From positions 1,674,001 to 1,738,000 of the forward strand of contig NZ_CP101509.1 in assembly GCF_024380015.1 (NCBI RefSeq): a stretch of DNA of 64,000 bases, read 5' to 3'. The stretch comes from Photobacterium atrarenae. Lineage in GTDB: Bacteria > Pseudomonadota > Gammaproteobacteria > Enterobacterales > Vibrionaceae. Position numbers and translations under genes: made by a program. A model generated the notes under the pieces. That model was not told where the DNA came from, did not search any database, and saw nothing but the letters and a program-made list of their open reading frames with translations. How positions within the stretch are numbered: the first letter of the stretch is position 1; every line of letters starts with the position of its first letter. Positions 24,665-34,202 of the stretch are shown one piece after another.

Positions 24665-26146
24665 ATGCAGTTAACGACGCAGGCGTTGATGGTCCAGGGG
24701 ACCACGTCGGATGCCGGGAAAAGTGTGCTGGTGGCCGGTTTGTGCCGGGTTCTGGCGCGAAAAGGGATCCGGGTTGCGCCGTTTAAGTCGCAAAATATGG
24801 CGCTCAATAGTGCAGTGACCCAAGACGGCGGCGAGATCGGCCGGGCGCAGGCGGTGCAGGCTCAGGCGTGCGGCATCGAACCGACGGTTCATATGAATCC
24901 GGTGTTGTTAAAGCCGAATACGGACATTGGTGCTCAGGTGATTGTGCAGGGCAAGGCTCTGGCGGACATGGATGCGGTGGGCTATCACGGTTACAAGAAA
25001 GTTGTGATGGGGCCGGTAATGGACTCATTTCAACAGCTGCAATCCCAATACCAGACCGTGGTGATCGAGGGGGCAGGCAGTCCGGCGGAAATTAACCTGC
25101 GTGAAAACGATGTTGCCAATATGGGATTTGCCGAAGAGGCCGATGTTCCGGTCATTATCGTGGCCGATATCGACCGTGGTGGGGTTTTTGCACATCTTTA
25201 CGGCACGTTGGCCCTGCTGTCGGAATCGGAACAGAATCGGGTGATCGGGTTTGTGATCAACCGGTTCCGGGGGGATATCAAACTGCTGGCCCCCGGACTT
25301 GACTGGCTGGAAGAAAAAACCGGCAAGCCTGTGCTCGGGGTGCTGCCGTACCTGCATGGCCTGATGCTGGAAGCGGAAGATGCGATTAATGTTCAGCAGG
25401 TGGCGCCGGCTGCGCAGCAGTTGAAAGTGGTGGTCCCGGTGCTGACCCGGGTCAGTAATCATACCGATTTTGATCCGCTGCGGATGCATCCGCAGGTCGA
25501 TCTGCAATTTGTCGGTAAAGGTGAGCTGCTACCACCGGCCGATCTGATCATTATTCCCGGCACCAAAAGTGTGCGCAGTGATCTGGCCTTTTTGCGCGAG
25601 CAAGGCTGGGATCAGCAAATTGCTCGCCATGTACGCCTCGGCGGCAAATTGATGGGTATTTGTGGTGGTTATCAGATGCTGGGCGAGTCTATTGCTGATC
25701 CAAATGGTATTGAAAGCGAATCTGGAGAGAGCCGTGGGCTGGGTTATCTGCAAACCTCAACCGTGTTGGCGCCGCAAAAGCAGCTGAAACGAACCCAGGG
25801 CCAGCTGACGATGCCGGATCAGCAAGCGGTGCCGGTGCGCGGGTACGAGATCCACGCCGGGGTGACCGAAGGTGTCCGCTCGGATGCGCCGGTGCAATTG
25901 ACCGATGGCCCGGATGGACAGATCGCGTTCAACGGCCAGGTGTTCGGGACCTATCTGCACGGCATTTTCGAACAGCGCGAAGCATGTGATGCAATTCTGG
26001 CCTGGGCTGGACTAACTGCGACCCAAACCCCGGACTTCGATGTACTCCGCGAGCAGCAGATTGATCGCTTGGCTGATGCGATTGAGCAGCATATGGACTT
26101 AGCTAGGTTGTGGCCCCAGTGGCAGGACAAGTTCAGCGCTGTCTGA
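24665..26146 (+). CDS. cobQ: Cobyric acid synthase
   Basis: A 493-residue CobQ/CbiP. The N-terminal ATP-dependent domain has [20 protein letters not shown] (P-loop-like) and [12 protein letters not shown]. The C-terminal class I glutamine amidotransferase domain has the nucleophile in [15 protein letters not shown] (Cys about residue 335) and the His in TYLHGIFEQ. It amidates four carboxylates of adenosylcobyrinic a,c-diamide using glutamine. With cobU and cobC it forms a B12 assembly cluster, suggesting synthesis or salvage of cobinamide. CobS and CbiB are not in this window. Confidence 0.93.
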   Translation: MQLTTQALMVQGTTSDAGKSVLVAGLCRVLARKGIRVAPFKSQNMALNSAVTQDGGEIGRAQAVQAQACGIEPTVHMNPVLLKPNTDIGAQVIVQGKALADMDAVGYHGYKKVVMGPVMDSFQQLQSQYQTVVIEGAGSPAEINLRENDVANMGFAEEADVPVIIVADIDRGGVFAHLYGTLALLSESEQNRVIGFVINRFRGDIKLLAPGLDWLEEKTGKPVLGVLPYLHGLMLEAEDAINVQQVAPAAQQLKVVVPVLTRVSNHTDFDPLRMHPQVDLQFVGKGELLPPADLIIIPGTKSVRSDLAFLREQGWDQQIARHVRLGGKLMGICGGYQMLGESIADPNGIESESGESRGLGYLQTSTVLAPQKQLKRTQGQLTMPDQQAVPVRGYEIHAGVTEGVRSDAPVQLTDGPDGQIAFNGQVFGTYLHGIFEQREACDAILAWAGLTATQTPDFDVLREQQIDRLADAIEQHMDLARLWPQWQDKFSAV

Positions 26147-26172
26147 ATATGAATCTACTGTTTGCAGTGTCC

Positions 26173-26202
26173 AAAGCGGTTTCTTTGCAGGAGCCGCTTT
26201 TT
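26173..26202 (+). terminator. Probable terminator after cobQ
   Basis: AAAGCGG (26173-26179) pairs with CCGCTTT (26194-26200) and a T run follows, 27 bp after the cobQ stop. The rest of the cobQ-aroG gap (to 26567) holds the aroG promoter region; I see no gene in it. Confidence 0.65.
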
Positions 26203-26514
26203 GCTCAAAGCGCAACGTTCGCCTTCTGGCTGTCGGTATGTTTGACGCTGGCAGTTTTTCCTTCTCGATGCGACCCGCCGTGTGAGATTCAAATTAAGTA
26301 TCTTCTGATATACAACCTCATGCGCTGATTTTCCAATGTGTTGATCGTGGGAACGTTCCTCAACTTGCTGATGACCCCACCAAATTAAGCGCCTCCCGGT
26401 CGATTTTTGTTCTATCTCGTTGATTGTAATTTATTTTCAAATACTGATTGCACATCTCGGTTGAAGGAGATAAGTTAAAGTCAATTGGAAGTGGTATTTA
26501 CTGTCAACAAAGTC

Positions 26515-26532
26515 TGTATATATATATTTACA
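26515..26532. promoter_or_regulatory. TyrR-box-like palindrome upstream of aroG
   Basis: TGTATATATATATTTACA (26515-26532) matches the TyrR box TGTAAA-N6-TTTACA with one mismatch. It lies 36 bp before the aroG start at 26568, close to where TyrR boxes sit in enterobacterial aromatic genes. The AT alternation makes chance matches easier, so confidence is moderate. Confidence 0.5.
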
Positions 26533-26567
26533 CGTTGGCGGGTGAGAGTAATACGGGAAGTAGAAAC

Positions 26568-27623
26568 ATGCATAAAACTGATGACGTACGCATTCGCGAG
26601 ATTAAAGAACTGTTGCCACCTGTCGCGGTGCTGGAAAAGTTTCCGGCCACCGAAACCGCGTCTGAAACAGTATTTCAGGCCCGACAGGCGATCCACAACA
26701 TTCTCAATGATGAAGATGATCGACTGCTCGTCATCGTCGGTCCTTGCTCAATTCACGATACGGAAGCGGCACTGGAATATGGTCAGCGTCTGAAGGCGCT
26801 GCGTGAAGAGCTGAAAGGGGAGCTTGAAGTCGTCATGCGGGTTTATTTTGAAAAACCGCGTACGACCGTGGGCTGGAAAGGCCTGATTAACGACCCGTAC
26901 ATGGACGGCAGCTTTCAACTGAACGATGGATTGCGGATCGGGCGTAAGCTGCTGCTGGATCTGACTGATAGCGGTGTACCGACGGCGGGTGAATTCCTCG
27001 ATATGATCACCCCACAGTACATGGGCGATTTGATCAGTTGGGGCGCGATTGGTGCCCGGACGACAGAATCTCAGGTTCACCGTGAACTGGCATCAGGTTT
27101 GTCTTGTCCGGTCGGCTTCAAAAACGGTACCGACGGCAACATTAAGATTGCAACCGATGCGATCGGCTCATCCAGTGCGCCGCACCACTTCCTGTCTGTG
27201 ACCAAGTATGGGCATTCGGCGATTGTATCGACGGCCGGAAATGAGGATTGTCATATCATCCTGCGTGGCGGGAAAGAGCCAAACTACGATGCTGAACATG
27301 TATCGGCCATTACTGCTCAGCTGGAGAAAGCCGGCCTGCGCCAGAAAGTGATGATTGATTTCAGTCATGCAAACAGCTTGAAACAGTTCCAACGTCAGAT
27401 GCTGGTAGCCGAAGATGTCGGTGAGCAAATTGCAGCGGGCAATCAGGCTATCTTTGGGGTGATGATTGAGAGTCACCTGGTTGAAGGGCGTCAGGATATC
27501 GTTGAGGGACAAACGGCCACTTATGGTCAGAGTATTACCGATGCCTGTATTGGCTGGGAAGACACAGAGAAGGTATTGCGTCAACTGGCAGCCAGCGTGG
27601 CGAAGCGTCGTGAGGCTCAGTAA
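26568..27623 (+). CDS. aroG: 3-Deoxy-7-phosphoheptulonate (DAHP) synthase, AroG type
   Basis: A 351-residue class I DAHP synthase that joins PEP and erythrose 4-phosphate, the first step of the shikimate pathway. The start is ATG 26568 (MHKTDDVRIREIKELLPPVAVLEKFPAT); an in-frame upstream extension would translate the regulatory region. Conserved blocks: VIVGPCSIHD (metal-binding Cys), VYFEKPRTTVGWKGLINDP, ARTTESQVHRE, VGFKNGTDG, ILRGGKEPNYD and MIDFSHANS. The sequence follows the Phe-sensitive E. coli AroG closely. A TyrR-like box lies upstream and a strong terminator downstream. Confidence 0.92.
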   Translation: MHKTDDVRIREIKELLPPVAVLEKFPATETASETVFQARQAIHNILNDEDDRLLVIVGPCSIHDTEAALEYGQRLKALREELKGELEVVMRVYFEKPRTTVGWKGLINDPYMDGSFQLNDGLRIGRKLLLDLTDSGVPTAGEFLDMITPQYMGDLISWGAIGARTTESQVHRELASGLSCPVGFKNGTDGNIKIATDAIGSSSAPHHFLSVTKYGHSAIVSTAGNEDCHIILRGGKEPNYDAEHVSAITAQLEKAGLRQKVMIDFSHANSLKQFQRQMLVAEDVGEQIAAGNQAIFGVMIESHLVEGRQDIVEGQTATYGQSITDACIGWEDTEKVLRQLAASVAKRREAQ

Positions 27624-27654
27624 GCAGCAAATTATTCATAACTGATGGCCAGTC

Positions 27655-27689
27655 AAGCAAAGCCAGGCATCTGCCTGGCTTTGCTTTTT
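27655..27689 (+). terminator. Intrinsic terminator of aroG
   Basis: A perfect 14-bp stem, AAGCAAAGCCAGGC (27655-27668) with its complement (27673-27686), 4-base loop, followed by a T run. It lies 32 bp past the aroG stop. Confidence 0.9.
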
Positions 27690-27723
27690 ATCGCAATGCG
27701 CCGGAGAAGCGGCGTCGCGCTTT

Positions 27724-27781
27724 ATTCTCAAACAGTTTTCCTGCGCTATTTCTGTTCACTGACTTACTTTGATTGGTATTA
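27724..27781. repeat. Dispersed TAATACCAATC repeat, right half only
   Basis: The last 58 bp match the right half of the copies at 50086 and 57054 (TTCTCAAACA, CCTGCGCTATTT, GACTTACTTTGATTGGTATT). The left half is absent. Its GATTGGTATTA end (27771-27781) supplies, on the minus strand, the TAA stop of the DUF4136 lipoprotein gene. Confidence 0.75.
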
Positions 27782-28312
27782 GCTAGCGGGTGGGTAGTTT
27801 TTGAACATTTCAAACACCTGCTCGTCAATGAATGCTTCCCGGGATGAAGGCGTCATGCTTTCGGTTAACTTGCGCTGCGAGACAGCGCGCCAGACGATTT
27901 GGTTGCTCTGGTTGTCGATGAGTTCAACAATCAATTTGCCGTAGGTATATTCGCGATATCGTACAGGCGTGCTGTAGGCTACTCCTATATGCCGATATCC
28001 GTAACCGAAGCCGACGCTTGTGCCATAAGATTGAAAATCGGACTGTTGACGAATGTAGTGTTTGACAGTGAGATCGGCATTGTCTCCCTGCTTGAGCCCT
28101 TTACTGTGAAGCTGCACGGAAATGGCTTCTTCGACTCGGGAGTCGTCCAGGCTGATTACATAACTGCTGTGGCCCGGTGCAAACTGATAGGTTTTGAATT
28201 GATCGTAGTTGATTTGGGTATTGTAGTCCGTGGTTACCGGCGCACTACAGCCTGCCAGAATCAGGGTTAGGAGCAATAATCGAAGAAATGGCAACATAAT
28301 CGGAAACCTCAT
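27779..28312 (-). CDS. DUF4136-family lipoprotein
   Basis: A 177-residue lipoprotein: hydrophobic signal LPFLRLLLLTLILAGC with lipobox LAGC (Cys about residue 22), then DYNTQINYDQFKTYQFAPG, which opens the DUF4136 domain, and EAISVQLHSKGLKQGDNADLTVKHY. A second ATG at 28297 is an equally possible start. The family is outer-membrane or periplasmic with unknown role. Its stop codon TAA lies inside the inverted end of a dispersed repeat. Confidence 0.82.
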   Translation of the reverse strand: MRFPIMLPFLRLLLLTLILAGCSAPVTTDYNTQINYDQFKTYQFAPGHSSYVISLDDSRVEEAISVQLHSKGLKQGDNADLTVKHYIRQQSDFQSYGTSVGFGYGYRHIGVAYSTPVRYREYTYGKLIVELIDNQSNQIVWRAVSQRKLTESMTPSSREAFIDEQVFEMFKNYPPAS

Positions 28313-28441
28313 GAAATCCTACGATCTAGTATAGCAATCGCACCTGAACGCTTTCTGTCCTCCCGAACAGGGATGGCGTTGACAGACTTTAGGTTTATAT
28401 CTAATATCGCCATTCGACGATGAGCGAAAGAGTAGGGAAGC

Positions 28442-28750
28442 ATGGGGTGTATTACCGGGTTGGTCGGCGTAGAAATTGATGAAGCGAAGGAGCAGACGCT
28501 GGCTGCGGCCGCAAAGGCGATTGCTCATCCTGCGCGCGTCCGAATCCTAAGGATCCTGACCCGGCAGCAAGGCTGTCTGAACAGTGATCTGGTAGGTGAA
28601 CTGGGACTGGCGCAATCAACGGTTTCTGAACATTTACGGATCCTGAAAGCTGCGGGATTTGTAACAGCAGAATCACAGCCACCGCGAACCTGTTTTACCG
28701 TCAACCGGCAGAAGCTGGAAGAATTTCGAGCGCTGTTAGGTTACCTCTAG
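28442..28750 (+). CDS. ArsR/SmtB-family transcriptional regulator
   Basis: A 102-residue winged-helix regulator: AAAKAIAHPARVRILRIL, then LNSDLVGELGLAQSTVSEHLRILKAAGFV as the helix-turn-helix (about residues 45-75). Cys near residue 44 (QQGCLNSDL) and Cys in PPRTCFTV (about 89), plus an N-terminal Cys 3, are candidate As(III) ligands; the classical ELCVCDL is absent. It precedes an ACR3 arsenite exporter by 161 bp on the same strand, so arsenic sensing is the best guess. A strong terminator follows. Confidence 0.85.
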   Translation: MGCITGLVGVEIDEAKEQTLAAAAKAIAHPARVRILRILTRQQGCLNSDLVGELGLAQSTVSEHLRILKAAGFVTAESQPPRTCFTVNRQKLEEFRALLGYL

Positions 28751-28762
28751 CGGTGTATATCA

Positions 28763-28786
28763 GGTCACGGGAGCGTGACCTTTTTT
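28763..28786 (+). terminator. Intrinsic terminator after arsR
   Basis: GGTCACG (28763-28769), loop GGAG, CGTGACC (28774-28780) and six T. It sits 12 bp past the arsR stop and separates arsR from the ACR3 gene. Confidence 0.85.
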
Positions 28787-28828
28787 ACGAGTTGTCCAAT
28801 CGTGAATCGACGATTAACTATGTAAGTG

Positions 28829-28867
28829 CCCATTTGATTCGGTAGACCCACTACGGAATCAAATGGG
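28829..28867. repeat. Long inverted repeat in the arsR-ACR3 gap
   Basis: A 17-bp arm beginning CCCATTTGATTC (28829-28845) and its complement (28851-28867) pair with a single mismatch around a 5-base loop ACCCA. No T run follows, so it is not a typical terminator. A shorter inverted repeat, AATCGT/ACGATT, lies at 28798-28815. Either could be an operator or an RNA element in the leader of the ACR3 gene. Confidence 0.6.
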
Positions 28868-28911
28868 TATCAAATAAATGCGGATGAACCGCCTCTAACA
28901 GTGGTGAAAAT

Positions 28912-29931
28912 ATGGGGATTTTTGAGCGCTTTTTGAGTGTTTGGGTCGGACTGGGGATGATTGCCGGTCTGGTTGGGGGCTCGCTTCTGCCTGAGCTATT
29001 TACATTTCTGGGTGAGCTGCAATATGCGCAGATCAATTTAGTGATTGCTGTGCTGATCTGGCTGATGATTTACCCGATGATGATGCAGGTTGATTTCAAG
29101 GCTGTGGCGGATATTCGCCGTCGTCCGAAAGGCCTGGTGATTACCTTGGCGGTAAATTGGCTGATCAAGCCATTTACCATGGCCTTGCTGGCGATGTTTT
29201 TTATGCGCCATGTGTTCGGTGACTGGATCTCGGCCACCCTGGCAGAAGAGTACATTGCCGGGATGATCCTGCTGGGGGTTGCACCGTGTACCGCGATGGT
29301 GTTTGTCTGGAGCCAGCTGACCAAAGGAGATGCGAACTACACGTTGGCCCAGGTGGCAGTGAATGATCTGATCATGGTGGTTGCCTTTGCGCCAATTGCA
29401 GCGTTTTTGCTGGGGGTGACTGAAGTCACAGTGCCTTGGGACACGCTGTTGTTGTCTGTCAGTTTATTTGTGGTGGTTCCTCTGGTCGCTGGTGTGCTCA
29501 CGCGTCATTTTGTCCGCAGTGCCGAGAAGCTGGATAAGATATCAGCGACCATGAAACCGATGTCGATTGGTGGCCTGGTAGGCACCGTGATCCTGTTGTT
29601 TGGTTTTCAGGCCCAAACCATTCTGGATAATCCGGTCGACATCGTATTGATTGCGATCCCATTGTTGATCCAAACCTATCTGACGTTTGCGGTTGCTTAT
29701 ATTTGGATGAAGAAGTGGCAACAGCCGCATTGTGTTGCGGCGCCGGGCAGTATGATCGGGGCATCAAACTTTTTTGAGTTAGCAGTTGCGGTAGCGATTA
29801 GCCTGTTCGGTATTCATTCAGGGGCTGCGCTGGCCACCGTGGTTGGTGTGTTGGTTGAAGTACCGGTGATGCTCTCACTGGTGGCTTATGCCAACCGAAC
29901 CAAGCGGCAATTCGAGTCGAGCGCGGCTTGA
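28912..29931 (+). CDS. ACR3-family arsenite efflux transporter
   Basis: A 339-residue inner-membrane protein with ten predicted helices of the bile-acid/ACR3 fold. Conserved stretches include [27 protein letters not shown], the helix-break [13 protein letters not shown] with the catalytic Cys of ACR3, and [18 protein letters not shown]. It exports arsenite driven by the proton gradient. The ArsR regulator lies just upstream. No arsenate reductase gene (arsC) is in sight. Confidence 0.9.
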   Translation: MGIFERFLSVWVGLGMIAGLVGGSLLPELFTFLGELQYAQINLVIAVLIWLMIYPMMMQVDFKAVADIRRRPKGLVITLAVNWLIKPFTMALLAMFFMRHVFGDWISATLAEEYIAGMILLGVAPCTAMVFVWSQLTKGDANYTLAQVAVNDLIMVVAFAPIAAFLLGVTEVTVPWDTLLLSVSLFVVVPLVAGVLTRHFVRSAEKLDKISATMKPMSIGGLVGTVILLFGFQAQTILDNPVDIVLIAIPLLIQTYLTFAVAYIWMKKWQQPHCVAAPGSMIGASNFFELAVAVAISLFGIHSGAALATVVGVLVEVPVMLSLVAYANRTKRQFESSAA

Positions 29932-29958
29932 AGGCTTGGCTGAATCCGAGATAACCAG

Positions 29959-29990
29959 AAAAAGCGCCAGCCTGCGGGCAGGTGCTTTTT
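29959..29990. terminator. Bidirectional terminator between ACR3 and lbtU-like genes
   Basis: AAAAAGC (29959-29965) pairs with GCTTTTT (29984-29990) enclosing CCTG/CAGG. A/T runs flank both sides, so it can end both convergent genes. Confidence 0.75.
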
Positions 29991-30014
29991 CGTATGGGTT
30001 GACTGTCATTGTCA

Positions 30015-31127
30015 TTAAAACTCTGCGGCGAGCTGGAGGGTGACGGTATCGGCTGATTCACCGGTACCACCCTCAGAGGCCTCATAGTCCTGATCCCTTG
30101 CCCACTCTAAAGATACGGCGGTGTTGTCCTGCACATTGACAGAAAGTGCTGCCAGCATCCGCTCCTCAGGGAGCTCCAGCGGAAGCGCCTCATCGGTCCC
30201 TTGATAGCCAAGCGCGATCGTTGCATGACGTTGGTTGATCATAAAATGGTAGCCCAGCTCCAGGTTCCAGGCGCTGGGCTTGGCACCATTTAAATTAAAC
30301 ATCAGCACATTGGACTCAAATTCACTCAGTGCCGATGTGTACTCGCCGATCATGGAAAAGGGGCCGGTGTCCACTTTGGCAAACCAGTTCCAGCCGGCGG
30401 TGTAGTCATTGACATTGGGGCTACTCAGGACATTTTGCAAAGTATCAGAATCTCCGATGTCATTGAGATAGCTCAGTTCGCTGAGGAAAATTGTATCGGC
30501 AGCCTCTGTCTCCAGTCCGAACTGGACACCCCAGTTGTTGATATGATCATTGCCGTCCTCTTTGTTGGTACCATTGAATACAAAGACACTGGCATAAAAG
30601 TCGCTTTGGGCGACGCCGGCCAGGAACGCAGTGTCTCTGGTCTCGGACATATCTGAAGTGAGTGTGCTGGAAACCATATGGGTCTCAAATACCCCGAATG
30701 GCAGATAAAACTGGCCTCCGGACAGATACCATGGGGCACGGGGCGGGGAGATATGGATCGCTGCAACATCGATTTCCAAATCGGTGCCATCTTCTTCATA
30801 CAGGAAAATGACTTCGCCATGAACCCAATCGCTAATATCGGCAGTGATCCCCAGCTCAGCGGTGGCCAGGACGAGATCACTGGTCGAGTCGCCGAGATAC
30901 GGGCGATGATAGCCGGCTTCTACCTCGATGAGACCACTGATACTGACGTGTTGGGTCCAGCTGTTTTCTAAAGCTGAACTATAGCCATCGGATTCTTGAG
31001 CAGCCAACTGTTGTTGGAGGTTTTCGATACGGCTTTCAAGCTCGGACAGGCGTTGCTCAGAAGCGTTGGCGTAACTGGCGGAAAATAGACTGGCGATAGA
31101 GAGTATTGTGGCAATCGTCTTCTTCAT
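30015..31127 (-). CDS. LbtU-family outer-membrane porin
   Basis: A 370-residue exported protein, start at ATG 31127 (MKKTIATILSIASLFSASYANA signal peptide). A short coiled coil follows (EQRLSELESRIENLQQQLAAQ), then about sixteen amphipathic beta strands ending in the Phe-terminated strand TVTLQLAAEF, the mark of an outer-membrane barrel. The layout matches LbtU family siderophore porins (legiobactin uptake in Legionella). Substrate is inferred only by family. No siderophore genes adjoin it. Confidence 0.8.
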   Translation of the reverse strand: MKKTIATILSIASLFSASYANASEQRLSELESRIENLQQQLAAQESDGYSSALENSWTQHVSISGLIEVEAGYHRPYLGDSTSDLVLATAELGITADISDWVHGEVIFLYEEDGTDLEIDVAAIHISPPRAPWYLSGGQFYLPFGVFETHMVSSTLTSDMSETRDTAFLAGVAQSDFYASVFVFNGTNKEDGNDHINNWGVQFGLETEAADTIFLSELSYLNDIGDSDTLQNVLSSPNVNDYTAGWNWFAKVDTGPFSMIGEYTSALSEFESNVLMFNLNGAKPSAWNLELGYHFMINQRHATIALGYQGTDEALPLELPEERMLAALSVNVQDNTAVSLEWARDQDYEASEGGTGESADTVTLQLAAEF

Positions 31128-31346
31128 TGCTCGATCCCTGATATCTAAATAATGCGCAGGATTATCTAGCCACACAAAAAATGAGGTTGCTTTGTATTTG
31201 TTATGTATATGAAGTCTAGAACAGCAAGCACGATGGACCAGTGTTATGGTGCTGAGACTGAGTATCAATGTTAAGACTTTCAGGGAAAAAAGCACTTGTT
31301 CGACATGCAACCTACGGAATTGGATGGAATGCCAGGTTTCTGGGTT

Positions 31347-31550
31347 TTAGCGTTTATCAAGAGATGAGTGTGCTGCCAGTTCGAATCCGTCATTGAATTT
31401 AATGGAGCGGGCAGGATGTTGCTGTAGTTCAATCACGGTTTTATCACAGTCCGGGAACAGGCAATAGATGGTGTATTCACGATGTAAGCCGTTCTCGATG
31501 AAGGCGTCGAGAATCATTTTGTTATCAGCGTTCAGAGCTCGTCCTTCCAC
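31347..31550 (-). CDS. Small hypothetical protein (67 aa)
   Basis: A possible small gene with start GTG 31550 preceded by TTGAGG, or ATG 31517. The product is soluble and has CLFPDCDKTVIELQQHPAR, a Cys-x4-Cys spacing. I do not recognise it. Isolated, on the minus strand, in a roughly 530-bp gap between lbtU-like and a membrane-protein gene. It may not be translated. Confidence 0.35.
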   Translation of the reverse strand: MEGRALNADNKMILDAFIENGLHREYTIYCLFPDCDKTVIELQQHPARSIKFNDGFELAAHSSLDKR

Positions 31551-31657
31551 CTCAACTACTCGCGGATTGATATAATCTCAATATAGTGAAGGCTCGTTGC
31601 CTGCGTGTATCATGGCTAAGACGTTTGGCGCCAATTAATGGAGGCAAATCAGCAAAT

Positions 31658-32053
31658 ATGAAATTCAGTTTTAACATGGAAGATGCCAGCCAGGTTTTTG
31701 TCGGAGCATTTGCTTTAGCCGTCCCCATTTCTTTTTCGGAAGAAGCCTGGCGATTAGGAGAAACGCTCCCCATGAAAAATTTGCTGATGGTATTTATCTT
31801 GTCCGTTTTTTTCTTGGGGTTCTTTGCCTATGAAAGTGTGTTTCAGGCCGATATTCGCCGACGTATACCTGTCTTTATTTTCCGGATTGTGGTGGCCTAT
31901 TTGATCACGGCTTTTGTCGTCTGCCTGGTGCTTCTGGCACTCGATAAACTGCCGTTTCTGTCGGAGCCGTTGTTGTCATTCAAGCGTATTGTGTTGATAG
32001 CGATGCCGGCATCTATGGGAGCGATTGTGGTAGACAGCTTTGATAAAGAGTAA
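31658..32053 (+). CDS. DUF2391-like integral membrane protein
   Basis: A 131-residue protein, start ATG 31658. It has four hydrophobic helices: FVGAFALAVPISFSEEAW, LLMVFILSVFFLGFFAYESVF, IFRIVVAYLITAFVVCLVLLAL and IVLIAMPASMGAIVVDSF. The FSEEAW and AMPASMGA motifs resemble DUF2391-type membrane proteins. Function unknown. A GGAGG lies 13 bp upstream, rather far for a ribosome site. Confidence 0.65.
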   Translation: MKFSFNMEDASQVFVGAFALAVPISFSEEAWRLGETLPMKNLLMVFILSVFFLGFFAYESVFQADIRRRIPVFIFRIVVAYLITAFVVCLVLLALDKLPFLSEPLLSFKRIVLIAMPASMGAIVVDSFDKE

Positions 32054-32171
32054 TGGTGTGTTCCCCTGTTTGAGTGTCGGTTATTAACGCTGTTCTGTGT
32101 CGGTGCAGGCTGGTGATTTATTGTTCTTGTGTTAATGTGTTTCTGGACTGACCAGATAAAAGGGATTTGGC

Positions 32172-32978
32172 ATGGGATGGAAAAGAATTGTTGTCACAGA
32201 AGCACAAGGGATTGTAACCGTTGCATTAAATCGACCAGATAAATTGAATGCGCTGGATATGGTGATGTTCCACGAGCTGGACGTGGTAAGCCGCCAGCTG
32301 CGAAAACGGCGGGATGTTCGGGCGGTGATCCTGACGGGGACTGGCGGCACCTTCAGTAGTGGGCTGGATATAAAAAGTATTGCCACCGCACCACAAAAGG
32401 CGCTGCGTTTATTAGCTAAGGTATTACCCGGTAATGCAAACCTGGTGCAGCGGGTGTCCAGAAACTGGCGGCGGATCCCCGCGCCTGTGATTGCGGTGCT
32501 GGAAGGGCGCTGTTTTGGCGGTGGCTTGCAAATTGCGCTGGGAGCTGACTTTCGGATTGCTACCCCGGCGTGTGAGCTATCTATCATGGAGGTTCGTTGG
32601 GGGTTAGTACCGGATATGGCTGGTTTGCTGTCACTGCGGGAAGTGGTCGCCAAAGATGTGGCGATGAAGCTGACCATGACTGGGGAGATTGTTTGTGGCG
32701 AAACCGCCAAACAACTGGGGCTGGTCACTGAAGTTAGCGAGCAACCTATGGCAGCTGCGGAGGAATTTTGCCTGCAACTTCAACAGGCCTCGCCGGATGC
32801 ACTGGCGGCCATTAAACGCACAACCAACCGATATTGGCAGGCCAGCGAGCGTCGGTTGCTGGCAGGCGAAACTTTTAGCCAGATCCGGCTCTTGCTGGGT
32901 CAGAACTTCCGAATTGCGGGCAAGCGGCAGCGTACTCAGCAAGACGAGCAATATCGTCCGCGCCAGCTTTTCTGGTAG
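32172..32978 (+). CDS. Crotonase/enoyl-CoA hydratase family protein
   Basis: A 268-residue crotonase-fold protein: VALNRPDKLNALDMVMFHEL, oxyanion-hole segment GGTFSSGLDIKSI, EGRCFGGGLQIALGADFRIATP and SIMEVRWGLVPDMAG. A Glu in IMEV occupies the second catalytic region of hydratases; the first Glu position is not obvious (GGGLQIAL), so it may be a hydratase, an isomerase or a thioesterase-like member. No other fatty-acid genes adjoin it. Confidence 0.82.
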   Translation: MGWKRIVVTEAQGIVTVALNRPDKLNALDMVMFHELDVVSRQLRKRRDVRAVILTGTGGTFSSGLDIKSIATAPQKALRLLAKVLPGNANLVQRVSRNWRRIPAPVIAVLEGRCFGGGLQIALGADFRIATPACELSIMEVRWGLVPDMAGLLSLREVVAKDVAMKLTMTGEIVCGETAKQLGLVTEVSEQPMAAAEEFCLQLQQASPDALAAIKRTTNRYWQASERRLLAGETFSQIRLLLGQNFRIAGKRQRTQQDEQYRPRQLFW

Positions 32979-33099
32979 GGGAGCAGACTTTAGGTGATTC
33001 GCCGGAGCTTCGGGGCTGTCAGGATCTCACATCAGGATCATGAACAGGCTGCGCAATCGCTATATACTTGAAAGTAAACCAGCCGGGTGAGGAACAACA

Positions 33100-33669
33100 A
33101 TGCGGCAAAGTGATATTGACGCAATCAAAGTCATTGGGTTTGTCTGCCTGTTTACTTTGGCGGTTCACCTGATCAATGTGTTCCTCAAAGGGCAGCTCAA
33201 TGACTACGGTTTATTACCGCGTCATTTCAGCCATTTCACCGGTATTATCGCATTTCCGTTTTTGCACGGCTCGTGGGGACACCTGTTCAGTAACCTTGTC
33301 TCATTTGCCGTGCTCAGTTATTTGTTATCGCGGTCAGGTCTGGCCCGCTTTATGGCGATTTTTTTGATTAGCTGGATTGGCAGCGGGATTGGGGTCTGGG
33401 TATTTGGTCGTATGCATTACCATATTGGATTGAGCGGCATCATTTACGGCCTTTGGACCTATTTGCTGATTTACGCAATTATGTATCGCAGCCTGAAATC
33501 AATCGCGATTGCGTTGATTGTGATGTTTCTTTATGGATCTATGGTGTGGGGATTTATTCCAGCTCATGCCTGGGTTAGCTATGAAAGCCATTTTTTTGGA
33601 GCGCTGGCCGGGGCTATTGCTGGTTTTTATTATGCACGAAGAGATAAAGCTCGGGATCAATTCGCTTAG
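33100..33669 (+). CDS. Rhomboid-family intramembrane serine protease
   Basis: A 189-residue six-helix membrane protein. The catalytic Ser is in IGLSGIIYGLW (GxSG, about residue 113), the His in SYESHFFGALAGAIAGFYY (about 164), and the conserved GSWGHLFSNLVSFAVLSYLL (HxxxN) lies at about 60-78. It cleaves membrane proteins within the lipid bilayer; the substrate is unknown. It lacks the cytoplasmic N-terminal domain of GlpG. Confidence 0.88.
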   Translation: MRQSDIDAIKVIGFVCLFTLAVHLINVFLKGQLNDYGLLPRHFSHFTGIIAFPFLHGSWGHLFSNLVSFAVLSYLLSRSGLARFMAIFLISWIGSGIGVWVFGRMHYHIGLSGIIYGLWTYLLIYAIMYRSLKSIAIALIVMFLYGSMVWGFIPAHAWVSYESHFFGALAGAIAGFYYARRDKARDQFA

Positions 33670-33733
33670 GTGTCAGGATGGCGAATTGAATAGTGCAATC
33701 ATTTAACCTGACAACAGTGGATAAGGAGTCGGT

Positions 33734-34081
33734 ATGCTGGTGACGTTTCACAGTAAAGCGAGTGGCGATATCGTGATGTTTGGTGATATAGCCAAGCAGA
33801 TGCTGAAAATGATGGGGCAATGCGAGAATATTCCCGGTGTGATTGAAGCCGAGCAGGTATCGGATGCTTTGGCCCATCTTCGTCAGTATATTGATCGCGT
33901 TCATCAACTAGAGCAGGCTGCACAGGAATGCGAAGAGGCTGCTTCGGGTACGTTGCCTGGGGATGATGAGCTGGATGAAAAAAATGCCGAGCCGGTGATC
34001 AGCATGGCAACCCGAGCCTTACCGCTGGTGAAAATGCTGGAAGCGGCGAAGAAAGAGCAGTGCTTTGTGATGTGGGAGTAA
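33734..34081 (+). CDS. DUF1840-family protein
   Basis: A 115-residue soluble protein of the DUF1840 type: MLVTFHSKASGDIVMFGDIAKQMLKMMGQ at the N-terminus and an acidic linker, then VISMATRALPLVKMLEAAKKEQCFVMWE at the C-terminus. The family is widespread in proteobacteria with no known role. It follows the rhomboid gene by 64 bp with its own AAGGAG. Confidence 0.85.
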   Translation: MLVTFHSKASGDIVMFGDIAKQMLKMMGQCENIPGVIEAEQVSDALAHLRQYIDRVHQLEQAAQECEEAASGTLPGDDELDEKNAEPVISMATRALPLVKMLEAAKKEQCFVMWE

Positions 34082-34202
34082 TGAGTCTTTATCCTTAGAA
34101 GGCCTGCCAGCCTGAGCGATTGGGGCGGCGCTCCACTGAAACATCAGAACCTTCTCACGTTACTGAACAATATGCAGCGGTGCAAATGGATCATCGCTCG
34201 GA

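Noticed and set aside
26149..26328. Short open frame after cobQ
   Set aside because: It overlaps the cobQ terminator hairpin and has no ribosome site or recognisable composition.
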